DNA from: Ursus arctos
Taxonomy: Eukaryota > Chordata > Mammalia > Carnivora > Ursidae
Assembly (NCBI RefSeq): GCF_023065955.2
Contig: NW_026622808.1
Coordinates: 71,133,975-71,197,974, forward strand
Length of the DNA stretch: 64,000 nucleotides
Direction: 5' to 3'
A program made the position numbers and the translations under genes. Shown here one piece after another: positions 23,485 to 33,540 of the stretch. How positions within the stretch are numbered: the first letter of the stretch is position 1; each line of letters begins with the position of its first letter. Below the pieces are notes generated by a model that saw only the letters and a list, made by a program, of their open reading frames with translations, was not told the origin of the DNA and searched no databases.

Positions 23485-24919
23485 TGGCTTCTGCATTAAG
23501 ATGGTGGGTTGAAGACAAATGTAATAATACTCCCTGCTCCCTGTTGAAAGCCCTCTCAAATTGCAGCAAAAGGAGGTTTCATTAAAGCACAGACTCACCA
23601 GGGGTTGGGAGGTGCAGGAGACCCCAGTCCCTGACTGTGGGAGCCGAAGCACTAGAGACCCAGAGGGACAAGCCGTGACTAGCTCGGGGTGGCGTGTTGG
23701 GAGAGGCGTCTCCAGGGTCCCTGGGCAGAACTGAGAGATCAGTGACAGAAGGCATGGTGACTCAGAGGCCCAGACACTGCCATGCTGGGACAGGGACAGG
23801 GCGTGGAGGGGACTTGGGAAAGATGGTGGAGAAGCAGTCACACCCTGGGCTGCCAGCCCCCCCCCCCCCCCCCATCACAGGGAGGTCCCCATCAGTGCAG
23901 ACCTGTGCTCTCTGAAGACTGTGGAACAAAGGGTTCTGGACTAGGGTCCAGCCCCTGGGAGGGACTGACAGACTAGTCCAGAAGTAAGTGACCAAGGCTG
24001 ACGTCAGGCCCTCTTCAGCTGCTCAACTCCAGGAGACTGGAAAAGGCCTTCCTGGGGGCCTGAGCCGCTGGGAGGAACGACCTGGAGAAGCGGTTCTGGC
24101 CCTGGAGTAAAGGAAAGGATCGGAAAAGTTAATGCTTGCTCAAGCTTAGCGATGTAGGCAATGCGCATTGACTTAACGGAAAGTTCTCACGGAACTACTT
24201 TGCGGAGGTGAGAGCGGCGCGGAGGCCTCATCTCCCGCCACAGACACCAGTAGATGGTCAGTGAAATGGCAGAATCCCGAGATGGCACTGCTCCCAAATG
24301 GCTTACAACGCGCTGAGGTAGAAATCCTGGATCAGGCAGCGGAAGCAGACCGCACTCACGGCCTTGGGGGAAAGCGAGAAAATGGAGGCTGACACCTGCT
24401 GAGCGAGGTCTGGATTGTAGTTGCGAAGGCAGCCGGCGGGGGGATCCCTGCTCCGTGCGTGGAATGGAGCAAAGGGCAGGACATGGCTGCCTCTCTTCTG
24501 CTCTGGCAGCACGTCGAGCCCCGCAAAGCAAGTCCCACGGCAGAATGATTGTGCTGGGTATTGTGCTTATCTTCCAGCCCTTCTCCACCTGCCCTGTGTC
24601 CTGGAGATGACGGGGCCTCGTTGCCTCTAGCTGGGTCCAATCGGTGAGAGGCACTCAGAAGAGAGCAGAGGGGCTGGGAGCCCCCCCCCCGCCCTCCCAC
24701 TGCTGCTGCCACCCCTCCCTCCCCACTGTGACCCTGGGGGGGCATCACCGTACCCATCTTCCTGCACATCCCCCCCCCGGGACTCTCCCTGGACCCCGGA
24801 GCAGGCCGGCTGGTGTTTCCTGCGGGAACCTGACTGGTGGGGGGGGGGGGGAGAGCCTGGGGCTTCGGGGCGTTTTATTTCCAGGAGCCCCCTAGGCCTG
24901 CTCTGGAATCTGGCCCTAC
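23485..24919. other. Unassigned GC-rich sequence
   Basis: Single-copy-looking DNA with a C17 run (23857-23873), a C9 run near 24682 and a G run near 24839-24851. No gene was recognised among the many overlapping frames. Confidence 0.35.
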
Positions 24920-25570
24920 ACACGTCACGTTCCTCCGTTATGTTGGCCAAATGATGCGGAGGGATTCCTTGTCCACTCGCCACCGTCGTCCAGTCGGGGA
25001 GGAGACTGAGGCCGCCGTGCCCGCGAGCGTTCGGGCTCCCCGCGTGGCCCAGGCCCGCTCTGTGCTCTTGGCTGAGTCTTGGAGCGCGTCCAGGTGGAGG
25101 TCGTCGCCCTCGAACACTCGACCGTCAGCCGGGCGCGTACCTTCCTGCCTGAAACCGCTGCGAGCACTGGAGCCCCGAGTCAGGACACAGCGTCAGGACA
25201 CGAGCCCCGCAGGGGAGGAAGGATGGGGTGCGCCCTCCCCTCCCCCAGCCCCGCAGACCTCGCAGCAAGCGGGGCCCCTGGAGTCCCCACTGTGCAGCTG
25301 AGGACGGTGCAGCCCCACAGAGGGGCCGGTGAGCGGCCTGAGGGACCGGCGTGTGCTTGGGGCGAGGCTCCCGCCGCTGCCCTCATCGCCCAGACAGCTT
25401 TCACGACCGCCCTGGCTGCGGGCTGGGCTGCTCGGCCACCCCAGCCCCTCTCCGCATCTGCCCCTGCTGCCCACCTTCCTGGACCACCGCCGCCACGGCG
25501 CCAGGTGCAAAACCGCCCCACAGAAACCCTGTGGCCTATGCCTCCGGCTTCCAGGGCCACCTGACTGTGG
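24920..25570. promoter_or_regulatory. CpG-rich block, possible CpG island
   Basis: CG dinucleotides are frequent by eye (for example CGTCGTCCAGTCGGGG, GCCGCCGTGCCCGCGAGCG, CTCGACCGTCAGCCGGGCGCG), in contrast with the CpG-poor flanks. Open frames of up to 173 codons on both strands are what stop-poor GC-rich DNA gives. A GTGAGC donor-like site lies at 25329. No known gene start is recognised here, so a promoter role is only a possibility. Confidence 0.45.
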
Positions 25571-26374
25571 CGTCTGGGGAAAGATGTCAGACTCCTGGCT
25601 TCTCACCCAGCGACCCGTGGTGCCAGCTCTCGTCACTGCTGTCCTGAGAAGACAGGGTCTCTGGACCACCGTCCTACCCAGGGGGTGCAACTCCCACCCC
25701 CAGGCCCGGGCCACACCATGTACTCAGGACCAAGACACAAACTTTGAGGATTTCGCACAAGTGAAATGTCAACAAGATCAAATGTCCTGCGCTGACTATA
25801 GTCACAAGCCAGACCCCGGTTTGGGAAGGGTCCTCTCCCACCCCACACACATAGCACTCTCCTCGCAAAGTTGAATTTGGGTTTCTGTGTTTAACCGTAC
25901 TCAGTTTAGGTTGTCTCTTGAATGGACTCTCAGGCCCCAGACTCCATTTTTCAGCAGGATTCAAGGTCCCAAGATCTGGACGTGCCTGGCCCTCCCGCAG
26001 CCTTGTAGGTGGGGGGGGGGGGATGGTTGCATTATCCCAGAAGAAACCTCCTTCCCCGGGCAAAAGCCCCAGTCACAGTCATCATGTCAGAAAAAAAGAA
26101 TCGAAAGGAAAAGACACTGAACAAGACGAAGAGGGTTTGTCCATACTGGGAATGTAAACACCAGAACCTCTTGGCTGGCTGGGAAGCCCCAGAAAGTCTG
26201 CGGGCAAACGTGGTTTCAGCTCCTGCTCATCCCACAGCCCAGACACCCTGGCAGAGAGCACAGGCTTGCTGGGCTGCTGGCTGCCTCTCCCCTCTCCCCT
26301 CTAGCTGGAGTACCGTTGACATACACTAGGAGATGAGTTTCAGGTGCCAGCGTGGTGGTGCAGCAATTATATAC
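25571..26374. other. Unassigned sequence
   Basis: Moderately GC-rich with a G run near 26012-26021. No gene was recognised. Confidence 0.3.
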
Positions 26375-26712
26375 AACTGGCTCTTGAAAACCACGGGGGT
26401 AGGGGTGCCCACCACCTGCACAGTTGAAAATGCACAAAAACCCGCTTCTGAGTCCTGCAGAACTTAAAACTAATAGCCTACTGTTGACCAGAAGCCTTAC
26501 TGATAACATCAGCAGTCGGTCAGCACGTATTTTGTATGTTGTATGTGTTATAAACTGTGTTCTTACAATAAAGTAAGCTGGAGAAAAGAAAATGTTATTA
26601 AGAAAATCATAAGGAAGAGAAAATACACTCACAGTACGATCCAGTCAAAAACACACATACAGATGGACCCACGCAGTTCGAACCTGTGTTGTCCAAGGGG
26701 TCAAGTGTATGT
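26375..26712. mobile_element. Tigger-like (TcMar) DNA transposon remnant
   Basis: The left end 'GGCTCTTGAAAACCACGG' and the reverse complement of the right end ('ACAACACAGGTTCGAACTGC') are related inverted termini. The interior ('AATAGCCTACTGTTGACCAG', 'AATAAAGTAAGCTGGAGAAA') matches my memory of a short non-autonomous Tigger derivative. No transposase frame remains. Confidence 0.7.
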
Positions 26713-26744
26713 TACGCAGTGCTCACCACGGTAAGTGTAGTTGC

Positions 26745-26825
26745 CATCTGTAATTCCACTGCTGGATGTTTACCAAAGAAAATGAAAAAATGAAAAGATA
26801 TATGCACCCCTATGTTTATTGCCCT
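26745..26825 (+). mobile_element. Short L1 ORF2 fragment
   Basis: 'CCACTGCTGGATGTTTACCA' and 'GATATATGCACCCCTATGTT' are L1 ORF2 C-terminal codons in degraded form. Confidence 0.6.
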
Positions 26826-27745
26826 CTCTAGATGCTTAAAATCTCTAGGGCCTGCAAAGTCCCAAAGGGAGGTGGTAAATCTCCAAGGAGCCACTGCTGC
26901 TCTTCCCCCCGTGCCCACACGATGGCGCCAGGGAGCCAGCTCCCCCCGCGGCCGGGAAAGGGTAGAGCAAGGCTGGTGCAGGGGTGGGGGTGGAGGCGGG
27001 GGTTCTAGACGAGGAGTGTGAGCTTCCTGCAACTCCCGCAGGCTGCCCCGGCCTCGGCTCCCAGGACACAGCTCTCTGTCCCTGTGCCGCTTCAGTCCTG
27101 TCCTGTAATCCATCTGGAGGCAGGCAAACTTTTTTAGTCGAGTCTCAACCTTGGGTGTCTTCAGGGCCGGGTGCTAAGTCAGAAGGCCGGCACTGGGGCG
27201 GGCTCCAGTCTCCCTGCCCCTACTGCCCCCTGGTAAGGTGGGCCTGTGGGGGAAGGACCCTCCCGCCCCCCCCCCCGCCCCCCCCCCGCCGCAAAGAGTT
27301 AAGAGAAACGAGGAATTTGTGTTTCTACGTGAATCCCTTTCAAATACAGGCAGCTAGAGGTTCGCTGAGGTCGCCACCACTGTGATCATTATTCAGAATA
27401 ATTCCCTAAAGAAGGCCCCTGGTGCCCATCTGAAACCAGTCTAGTCCCCCCCAGGGCTGACCCCTGGCAGCAACGGTCCGTTCCATCACAAGAGTTTTGC
27501 GAATGGAATCAGACAGGACTCACTTCATCAGTCAGCACATGCACGCCAGGCTCCCCCTGCTGCTGTGGTCACCAGCTGTTCGGGCCTCGCTGGGGCTGAG
27601 TCATAGCCCATCGGACTAAGAAAACACGGTTGTCCCGATTTGACCAGTTCCAACTAGTTCTATGTCGTTTTGATGTCTCCTCACCATTCTTTGATCACTT
27701 CCTTTCTGGCAGACGAGATGGTCTAGACTTCATGCGTGTGTGTGT
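26826..27745. other. Unassigned GC-rich sequence
   Basis: Contains a C-rich tract (about 27264-27290, C runs broken by G). No gene was recognised; a 133-codon frame (26984-27385) has no domain. Confidence 0.35.
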
Positions 27746-27928
27746 TCTAATATCAAGACAATTCACATGACATGAATCAACCATCTTCAAGCATACAGGT
27801 CAGTGCCGTTTCGTACATTAAACAACAGCTCCCAACTCCCCGCTCCTCCCTAGCGCCTGAAACTCTTCATTCTACTTTCTGCCTCAATGCGTTTGTCTGT
27901 TGTAGATTCCGTAAGTGGAATCACACAG

Positions 27929-28110
27929 CGGTGCCTGCGTGGCCCGGTGAAGAGTCCAGCTCTTCATATTGGCTCAGGTCGGGACCTCAGGGTTGTGAGA
28001 TAGAGCCCCGCATCAGGCCCTGTGATGGGCACGGAGGCTGCTTAAGACTCTCTCTCCTCCTTCTGCCCCTCCGCTTGCACACGCACGCACTCTCACTCTC
28101 TCTAAAAAAA
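27929..28110 (+). mobile_element. Nested CAN-type SINE
   Basis: Diverged head (GGTGCCTGCGTGGCCCGG), body and A8 tail. The flanks AGTGGAATCACAC and AGTGGCATCACAC are a target-site duplication with one mismatch. Confidence 0.9.
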
Positions 28111-29008
28111 AGTGGCATCACACGGTATTTGCCCTTTTGTGTCTGGCTTATTTCACTTAGTCTAATGTTTTCAAAGCTTGTGCGGTAGCATGGATTTCAT
28201 TCCTTCCTAAGGCTGGGAAGATTCCATTGTATGGGTATGCCGCGTTTGGCTTATCCCTTCATCTCTTGATGGACACAAGTTGTTTGCACGTTTTGGCAAT
28301 TGTGAAATATTGTATATTGCGAATAATGCTTCGGTGACCTTTGCACAGGAGTATCATCCTGAGTCCCTGTTTTCAGTTCTTTGGGGGTATATCTTAGGAG
28401 TGGAATCGCTGGGTCACGATAGCTCTATGTTTAACTTTTTGAGAAGCGGCCAAACCGTTTTCCGCAGAGGCCGTCCCATTTTACATTCCCAGCAGCAGTG
28501 CCCACGGGTCCTGATTCTTGCACAACCTCACTAACACTTGGTTTTCTTTCTCTTTTTTCTTATAATAGCCATCGGATGGGCCTGGAGTGGTTTCTCATGT
28601 GGTTTTGGTTTGCATTCCCCTGATGTCTAAGATGTTGGCCATCTTTTCATGTGCTAGTTGCCTACTTGTATTTCTGCTTTGGTGAAACATCTCTCCAAGT
28701 CCTTCGCCCATTTTTAAATTAATGGTTTGTCTTGTTGTTGTTGAGTTATAAGAGTTCCATACATATTCTGGGTGTTAAACCATCATGAGATATTATTTTC
28801 TCCCCTTATATGGGGTATTTTTTAATTTGTTGGTAGTGTCCTTTGAAGAAAAAAGGTCTTACTTTTGATGGGGCCCAATTTATCTGTTTGTTCTTTGTTT
28901 GCTTATGCTACTGGTGTCATATTTAAGAAGCCCTTGTGACATGGTGAATCCATGGTGACAAAGAGCTACACCTATGTTTCTTTCTCAGAGTTTTATAGTT
29001 TAGAAGAC

Positions 29009-29201
29009 TTTTTATTGAAAAAGTTTGTTTATTTATTTATTTATTTGAGAGTGAGAGAGAGAACAAGAGCGGGGTACAGGGGCAGAGGGAGAGGGAGAAG
29101 CAGGCTCAGTGGGGAGCCAGACTCAGATCGATTCCAGGACCCTGGTATCATGACCTGAGCCAAAGGCAGATGCTTAACCCACTGAGCCTCACAGATGCCC
29201 C
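29009..29201 (-). mobile_element. Nested CAN-type SINE, reverse orientation
   Basis: A (TTTA)n tail, GAGAG tract and reverse-complement body end in 'CACTGAGCCTCACAGATGCC'. TAGAAGAC at 29001-29008 and 29202-29209 is the target-site duplication. Confidence 0.9.
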
Positions 29202-29712
29202 TAGAAGACACTTTATAAGAGTCTTAGATATATTTAGGGTTTGGATTTATTTTGAGTTAATTTTTGTATATCATATTAGATAAGGGCCCACTTTCACTCC
29301 TTTGCGTGTGAAACTTCCAGTTGTCCAGAACCATTTGTTCAAGAGACTATGCTCTTTCCACCAAGGGCTCCTGGCATCCTTGTCAAAACCAATGGACTGT
29401 AATTGTGGGTTTGTTTCTGGACTCTCAATTCTATTCCATTGATCTGGGTCTTTCCCAGTGCCAGTACCACTCTGTTTTGATTACTGTAGCTTTGTAGCAA
29501 GTTTGAATTCAAGAACTATGAGTCTTTCAAGTGTGTTTTACTTTTTCAGGATTATTTTGGCTAATTGGGGCCCCTTGAAATTCTATGTGAATTTTAGAAT
29601 CAGCTTTTTGATTTCTGTACAAATCTGATGGGATTTTGATAGGGATTGCATTGAGCCTGTGGAATATTTTAGGTAGTATTGCCACATTAGCAATATTAAA
29701 TCTTCCATTCCA

Positions 29713-29917
29713 GGAGCAGCTGGGTGGCTCAGTCAGTTAGACGTCTGCCTTCAGCTCAGGTCATGATCCCAGGGTCCTGGGATTGGGCCCCTCATCAGGC
29801 TCCCTGCTCAGCATGGAGCCTGTTTCTCCCTCTCCCTCTGCTGTTCCCCCTGCTTGTGCTCTCTTACTCTCTCTCTCTCTCTCAAATTAATTAATTAATT
29901 AATTAATTTTTAAAAAC
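29713..29917 (+). mobile_element. Nested CAN-type SINE
   Basis: Head 'GCAGCTGGGTGGCTCAGTCA', body, CT-rich region with (CT)n, and an ATTA-rich tail. The flanks share CTTCCA. Confidence 0.9.
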
Positions 29918-29990
29918 TTCCAGTTCAGAAACAGGTTGTGTCCTCTTTTACTTAGGTGTTATTTAATTTCCCTCAGAATAGCATCCGAGG

Positions 29991-30589
29991 CAAATAACAG
30001 TGAAATTTTGGAAAGAAAAACACAGAGAAGGGTTTAAAAAAATTATAAGCACATAAGGGAAAAGTCAAGAAACCAGTTTGGCTTCTCATCAAAGTCATCA
30101 AAGGTGAGTGACACCAAGTACATCGGGGGTGGGGGTGGGGCCATCAGGAAGACCAAAAATCCATTTCAGAAATAATAAGACTGTCACCTCCAGGCGCTCT
30201 ACAGAGCACTTTCCACACACTGGCAAATATCTGGAGGCTTATTTTCTGGAGATGGTTAAAACGAAATGCGTCCTGACTAGGAGCACTGGGATGAAATGAA
30301 GGTGTGGGTGCTATCCCAGCACAATATTGAAGTGAGCAAATACATACGGAATCCTACACATCTCGCTCTGAGCTCCTGGAACTCTGGCGACCGGCCCTTC
30401 ACCCTTCTCTGGCCAGAGGTTGGTAGAGTCTGATTTCTCAGGGGACTCTGACAGCCCATAGAGAAACACCTAAAGATACTGAATAAGGGTCCCCAAATAA
30501 ACTTCCAGTTAGAAAATTGGACAGTGAAATCCAAATTCAGTGAGCTGTAAACACAAGCTCAAAGCATTCAAACTTGAAAAAAAATTTTT
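29991..30589. other. Unassigned sequence
   Basis: No recognisable gene. Short GT- and G-rich tract at 30125-30140. Confidence 0.3.
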
Positions 30590-30720
30590 TAATTGCAGCA
30601 TTATTTACTTATAACAAAATGAAGTTTTTTGGTTTTTGTTTTTGTTTCGTTCAAACATTTGTAAAACCACCATTGGAATCAGGATAAAGAACAGTCTCGT
30701 CATCCCCCAAGTGAAACGTC
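30590..30720 (-). mobile_element. Old L1 3' UTR scrap, antisense
   Basis: 'TTCAAACATTTGTAAAACCA' with GAACAGTCTCGTCATCCCCC resembles the antisense L1 3' UTR seen at 5445 and 19746. Confidence 0.5.
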
Positions 30721-30899
30721 TTTTTAGTCTCCAACATTTCACATGGACATACAAATCATACAAAGTACATGACTTGAAAGAAATGGAGACCGTCCATATG
30801 CTCAGAGATGATGTATTGCACTCAGGAACAGAGAATAGGACATCCCTTCAGAAGTAACATCCTGAGAACCATAGGACACCTCTTAGAAATGCAAAATAT

Positions 30900-31085
30900 G
30901 GTAGCAGAAATTAAAAACCTATTGGATGGGCATTTATCCCAGAGAAATGAAGACTTCTATTCATCTCCGTGTGTACATGATTGTTATAGGAGCTTTATTC
31001 CTAATAACCCCAAAATGGAAACAGCTGAAGTGTCCTACGGTGGATGAACGGTTAAAGAGACCGTGATGCATCCTACTCAGAAGTA
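30900..31085 (+). mobile_element. Old L1 ORF2 C-terminal scrap
   Basis: 'GGATGGGCATTTATCCCAGA' and 'GGAAACAGCTGAAGTGTCCT' are degraded L1 ORF2 codons. Confidence 0.6.
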
Positions 31086-31825
31086 AAGGTAGACGAACAG
31101 GGGTGACATCACGGAAATGGTGGAGTAGGAAGCTCCAGGAGTCCGTCCCTCCACTGAAGTAATAATTGAGCCGGCAGGAACTGTCTGAAGCAAGGGTTTG
31201 GGCACTCTAGAATCTAGTCAGACACCTACAGCGTCTAGGGGAGGGCTGGGTGAAGAGGCCTATAAACTTTAGTGAATTTCCATGTTTCCATGCTTCCAGT
31301 GGCTAACACCCTGCACCCTCCAGCACCATGGCAGGCAGCCACAGGCACAGAGGCCTGTGTTCACGGTGTGCCTTACTGGGGCAATAGGACATTGTCCTTC
31401 ACAACTCAGGGTTTTTTGTTTTGACTGCTGGTTGCTGCTATTGACTACTGAAGGCCTAGCGCAGAGGCTGACCATTCAGCCCCCACAATCTGAAGCAACT
31501 TCCCTACCACGAGAGGATGTAAAGAGGAACTACTTTTTAAACATTTTATTTTATTTTATTATTTTATTTATTTTTCCCCCTTTGGGGCCAGACGCTTAAA
31601 GAAATCTTTGTCGAGTTACTAGCTGACCACAGAAAACAGAAACTTCGGTGACCACGCTCAATAAGGAACACACACTTTCCAAAATAGTTTGGAAAAGTTC
31701 CAAATGGATGCCTCTAGCCTTCAACAAACAAAGGTCGGCAAACTCTGAGGATGGGATTATGTGATTTCCAGAGTTATCACATATTTAGAACGTCCAGTTC
31801 TCAAGAAAAAAATGAACAAACATAC

Positions 31826-32270
31826 GTATTAGTTTGCTAGGGCTGCTATAATGAGTACCACAGACTGGGTGGCTTACACAACAGGCATTTATTAACTCAT
31901 AGTTCTCAAGGCTAGAAGTCTGAGATCAAGGTGTCATCAAGGTTGGTTCCTTCTGAGGGTAGTGAGTGAGAATATGTTCCATCCCTCTCAGTCAGCTTCT
32001 GGTGGTTTGTTGGTGATCTCTGGCATTTCTTGGCTTATAAATCTCTTCTTTCACATTCACATGTTATTCTCTCTCTGTGTCTGCATCCAAAATTTTCCCT
32101 TTTAATATAAAATAAGTTGTATTGGGTTAGGGGACCACTGTACTCCAGTATGGCCTCATCTTAACTAATTTCATTTGCGATAACCCTATATCCAGATAAA
32201 CTCACATTTTGGGGTTTTGGACTTCCACACACAAATTTTGAAGGGACACAGTTCAACCTGTAACTTGGAG
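31826..32270 (+). mobile_element. LTR-like interspersed repeat, family uncertain
   Basis: The start 'GTATTAGTTTGCTAGGGCTG' and the end 'GGACACAGTTCAACCTGTAA', with 'AGTATGGCCTCATCTTAACT' between, match a common old mammalian repeat that I cannot name with certainty. L1 text flanks it on both sides. Confidence 0.6.
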
Positions 32271-32382
32271 GTAAGGCAATCAAAATTATCCAGTTTGAAA
32301 AATAAAAAACAAGAATGAAGAAAAATGCCTCAGGCCAAAGCCTGAGATATCAGTGTGATACCATCAAGAATACCAACAGAGG

Positions 32383-32490
32383 GATGCCTGGCTGGCTCAG
32401 TTGGTAGAGCATGTGACTCTTGATCTTGGGGTTGTGAGTTCAAGCCCCATGTTGGGTGTAGAAATTACTCAACAAATAAAATCTTAAAAT
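32383..32490 (+). mobile_element. Short older CAN-type SINE
   Basis: The tRNA-like region is well kept: 'GGCTCAGTTGGTAGAGCATG' (A box) and GAGTTCAAGCCCC (B box). It lacks the long CT-rich segment and ends in AATAAAATCTTAAAATAAAA. AAGAATACCAA on each side is the target-site duplication. Confidence 0.9.
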
Positions 32491-32620
32491 AAAAAGAATA
32501 CCAAGGAAGTTCCACTAGTAGATAACGAGAAAGGGACAGAAAATATTTGAAGAAATAATGGCTGACAACTTCCCAAATCTGATAAAAAGCATGATGTGAT
32601 GGGAAAAACAATATTTGGGG

Positions 32621-33120
32621 AAAACAACTTTGTTTTTCTGAGTTGTTGCTTAGGCATTTTACCTAGTGTGATAACCCTGCACACACCCAGACTCTGGAGT
32701 TGAGTTTAGACTAAGGACTTGAGTTTAGGATGCCCACCATAAGTTCCTGTTTTACTTTTCCCAGGCACCTTTTAAAATAACCACTTTATTGTTGAGCCCA
32801 CAAAAAGTGGCCTATACCCCAACCACATTGTAAGTAATAGGTCCTTCCTACCTGCTCTCTATCTCCTGCTTGCTCGTGACCTAGGGAGCTGCCCTCCCTC
32901 CACTGGTTCAGTTGAACCGCCTCACATCTGGGATCTCTGAGTAATAATAACTCTGGTAACTACTTCCTTGTGTGGGTGTATTGAAACTGTGTCTTAGATC
33001 AAAATGACCTCATGGGTCTCACTTCCCATCCAGAGGGAACTTGGATGCTGAGGGAGCTACCTGCCTACCCCCATGTGGGTGGGTTGTGCCCTCTCATTCA
33101 TCAGGTCACAATCTATATTT
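32621..33120 (+). mobile_element. Possible solo endogenous-retrovirus LTR
   Basis: This block interrupts L1 ORF1 text and is not L1-like. It has an A/T-rich AATAATAATAACTC motif followed by 'CTTCCTTGTGTGGGTGTATT', the kind of poly(A)/GT-rich pairing found in gammaretroviral-type LTRs. Exact ends and a target-site duplication could not be fixed. No viral coding sequence is seen. Confidence 0.35.
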
Positions 33121-33130
33121 TCTTTTTTCT

Positions 33131-33335
33131 TTTTTAAAGATTTATTTATTTATTAGACAGAGAGAGACAGCCAGCAAGAGAGGGAACACAAGCAGGGGGA
33201 GTGGGAGAGGAAGAAGCAGGCCCACAGCGGAGGAGCCTGATGTGGGGCTCGATCCCATAACGCCAGGATCATGCCCTGAGCCGCGCCCTGAGCCGAAGGC
33301 AGACACTTAACCACTGTGCCACCCAGGCGCCCCTT
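33131..33335 (-). mobile_element. CAN-type SINE (first of a tandem pair), reverse
   Basis: Complete, from T-rich tail to GCCACCCAGGCGCCCC. It carries a small internal duplication (GAGCCGCGCCCTGAGCCG near 33277-33294). TTCTTTTTTCTTTTTT lies on both sides, so it inserted in the T-rich tail of the next SINE. Confidence 0.93.
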
Positions 33336-33347
33336 CTTTTTTCTTTT

Positions 33348-33540
33348 TTAAAAGATTTTTTTTTTTTATATTCGACAGAGATAGAGACAGCCAGCGAGAG
33401 AGGGAACACGAACAGGGGGAGTGGGAGAGGAAGAAGCAGGCTCATAGCAGAGGAGCCTGATGTGGGGCTCGATCCCACAACACCGGGATCACGCCCTGAG
33501 CCGAAGGCAGATGCTTAACCGCCATGCCACCCAGGCGCCC
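33348..33540 (-). mobile_element. CAN-type SINE (second of a tandem pair), reverse
   Basis: Complete reverse-orientation element. ACAATCTATAT occurs to the left of the pair (33108) and directly to the right of it (33542). That duplication belongs to this older SINE. Confidence 0.93.

Larger units (their letters stand above)
27746..29990 (-). mobile_element. Old L1, antisense, carrying three nested SINEs
   Basis: The reverse strand is L1 from the 3' UTR through ORF2 (for example TTTGCCCTTTTGTGTCTGGC and GTGTTAAACCATCATGAGAT on +). The L1 text resumes on the far side of each SINE at 27929-28110, 29009-29201 and 29713-29917, so the L1 was in place first. Confidence 0.85.

Noticed and set aside
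32383..32490. tRNA-Lys gene
   Set aside because: The A and B boxes are those of a SINE head. It continues into a SINE body with an A-rich tail and target-site duplications, and the arms of a cloverleaf do not all pair.
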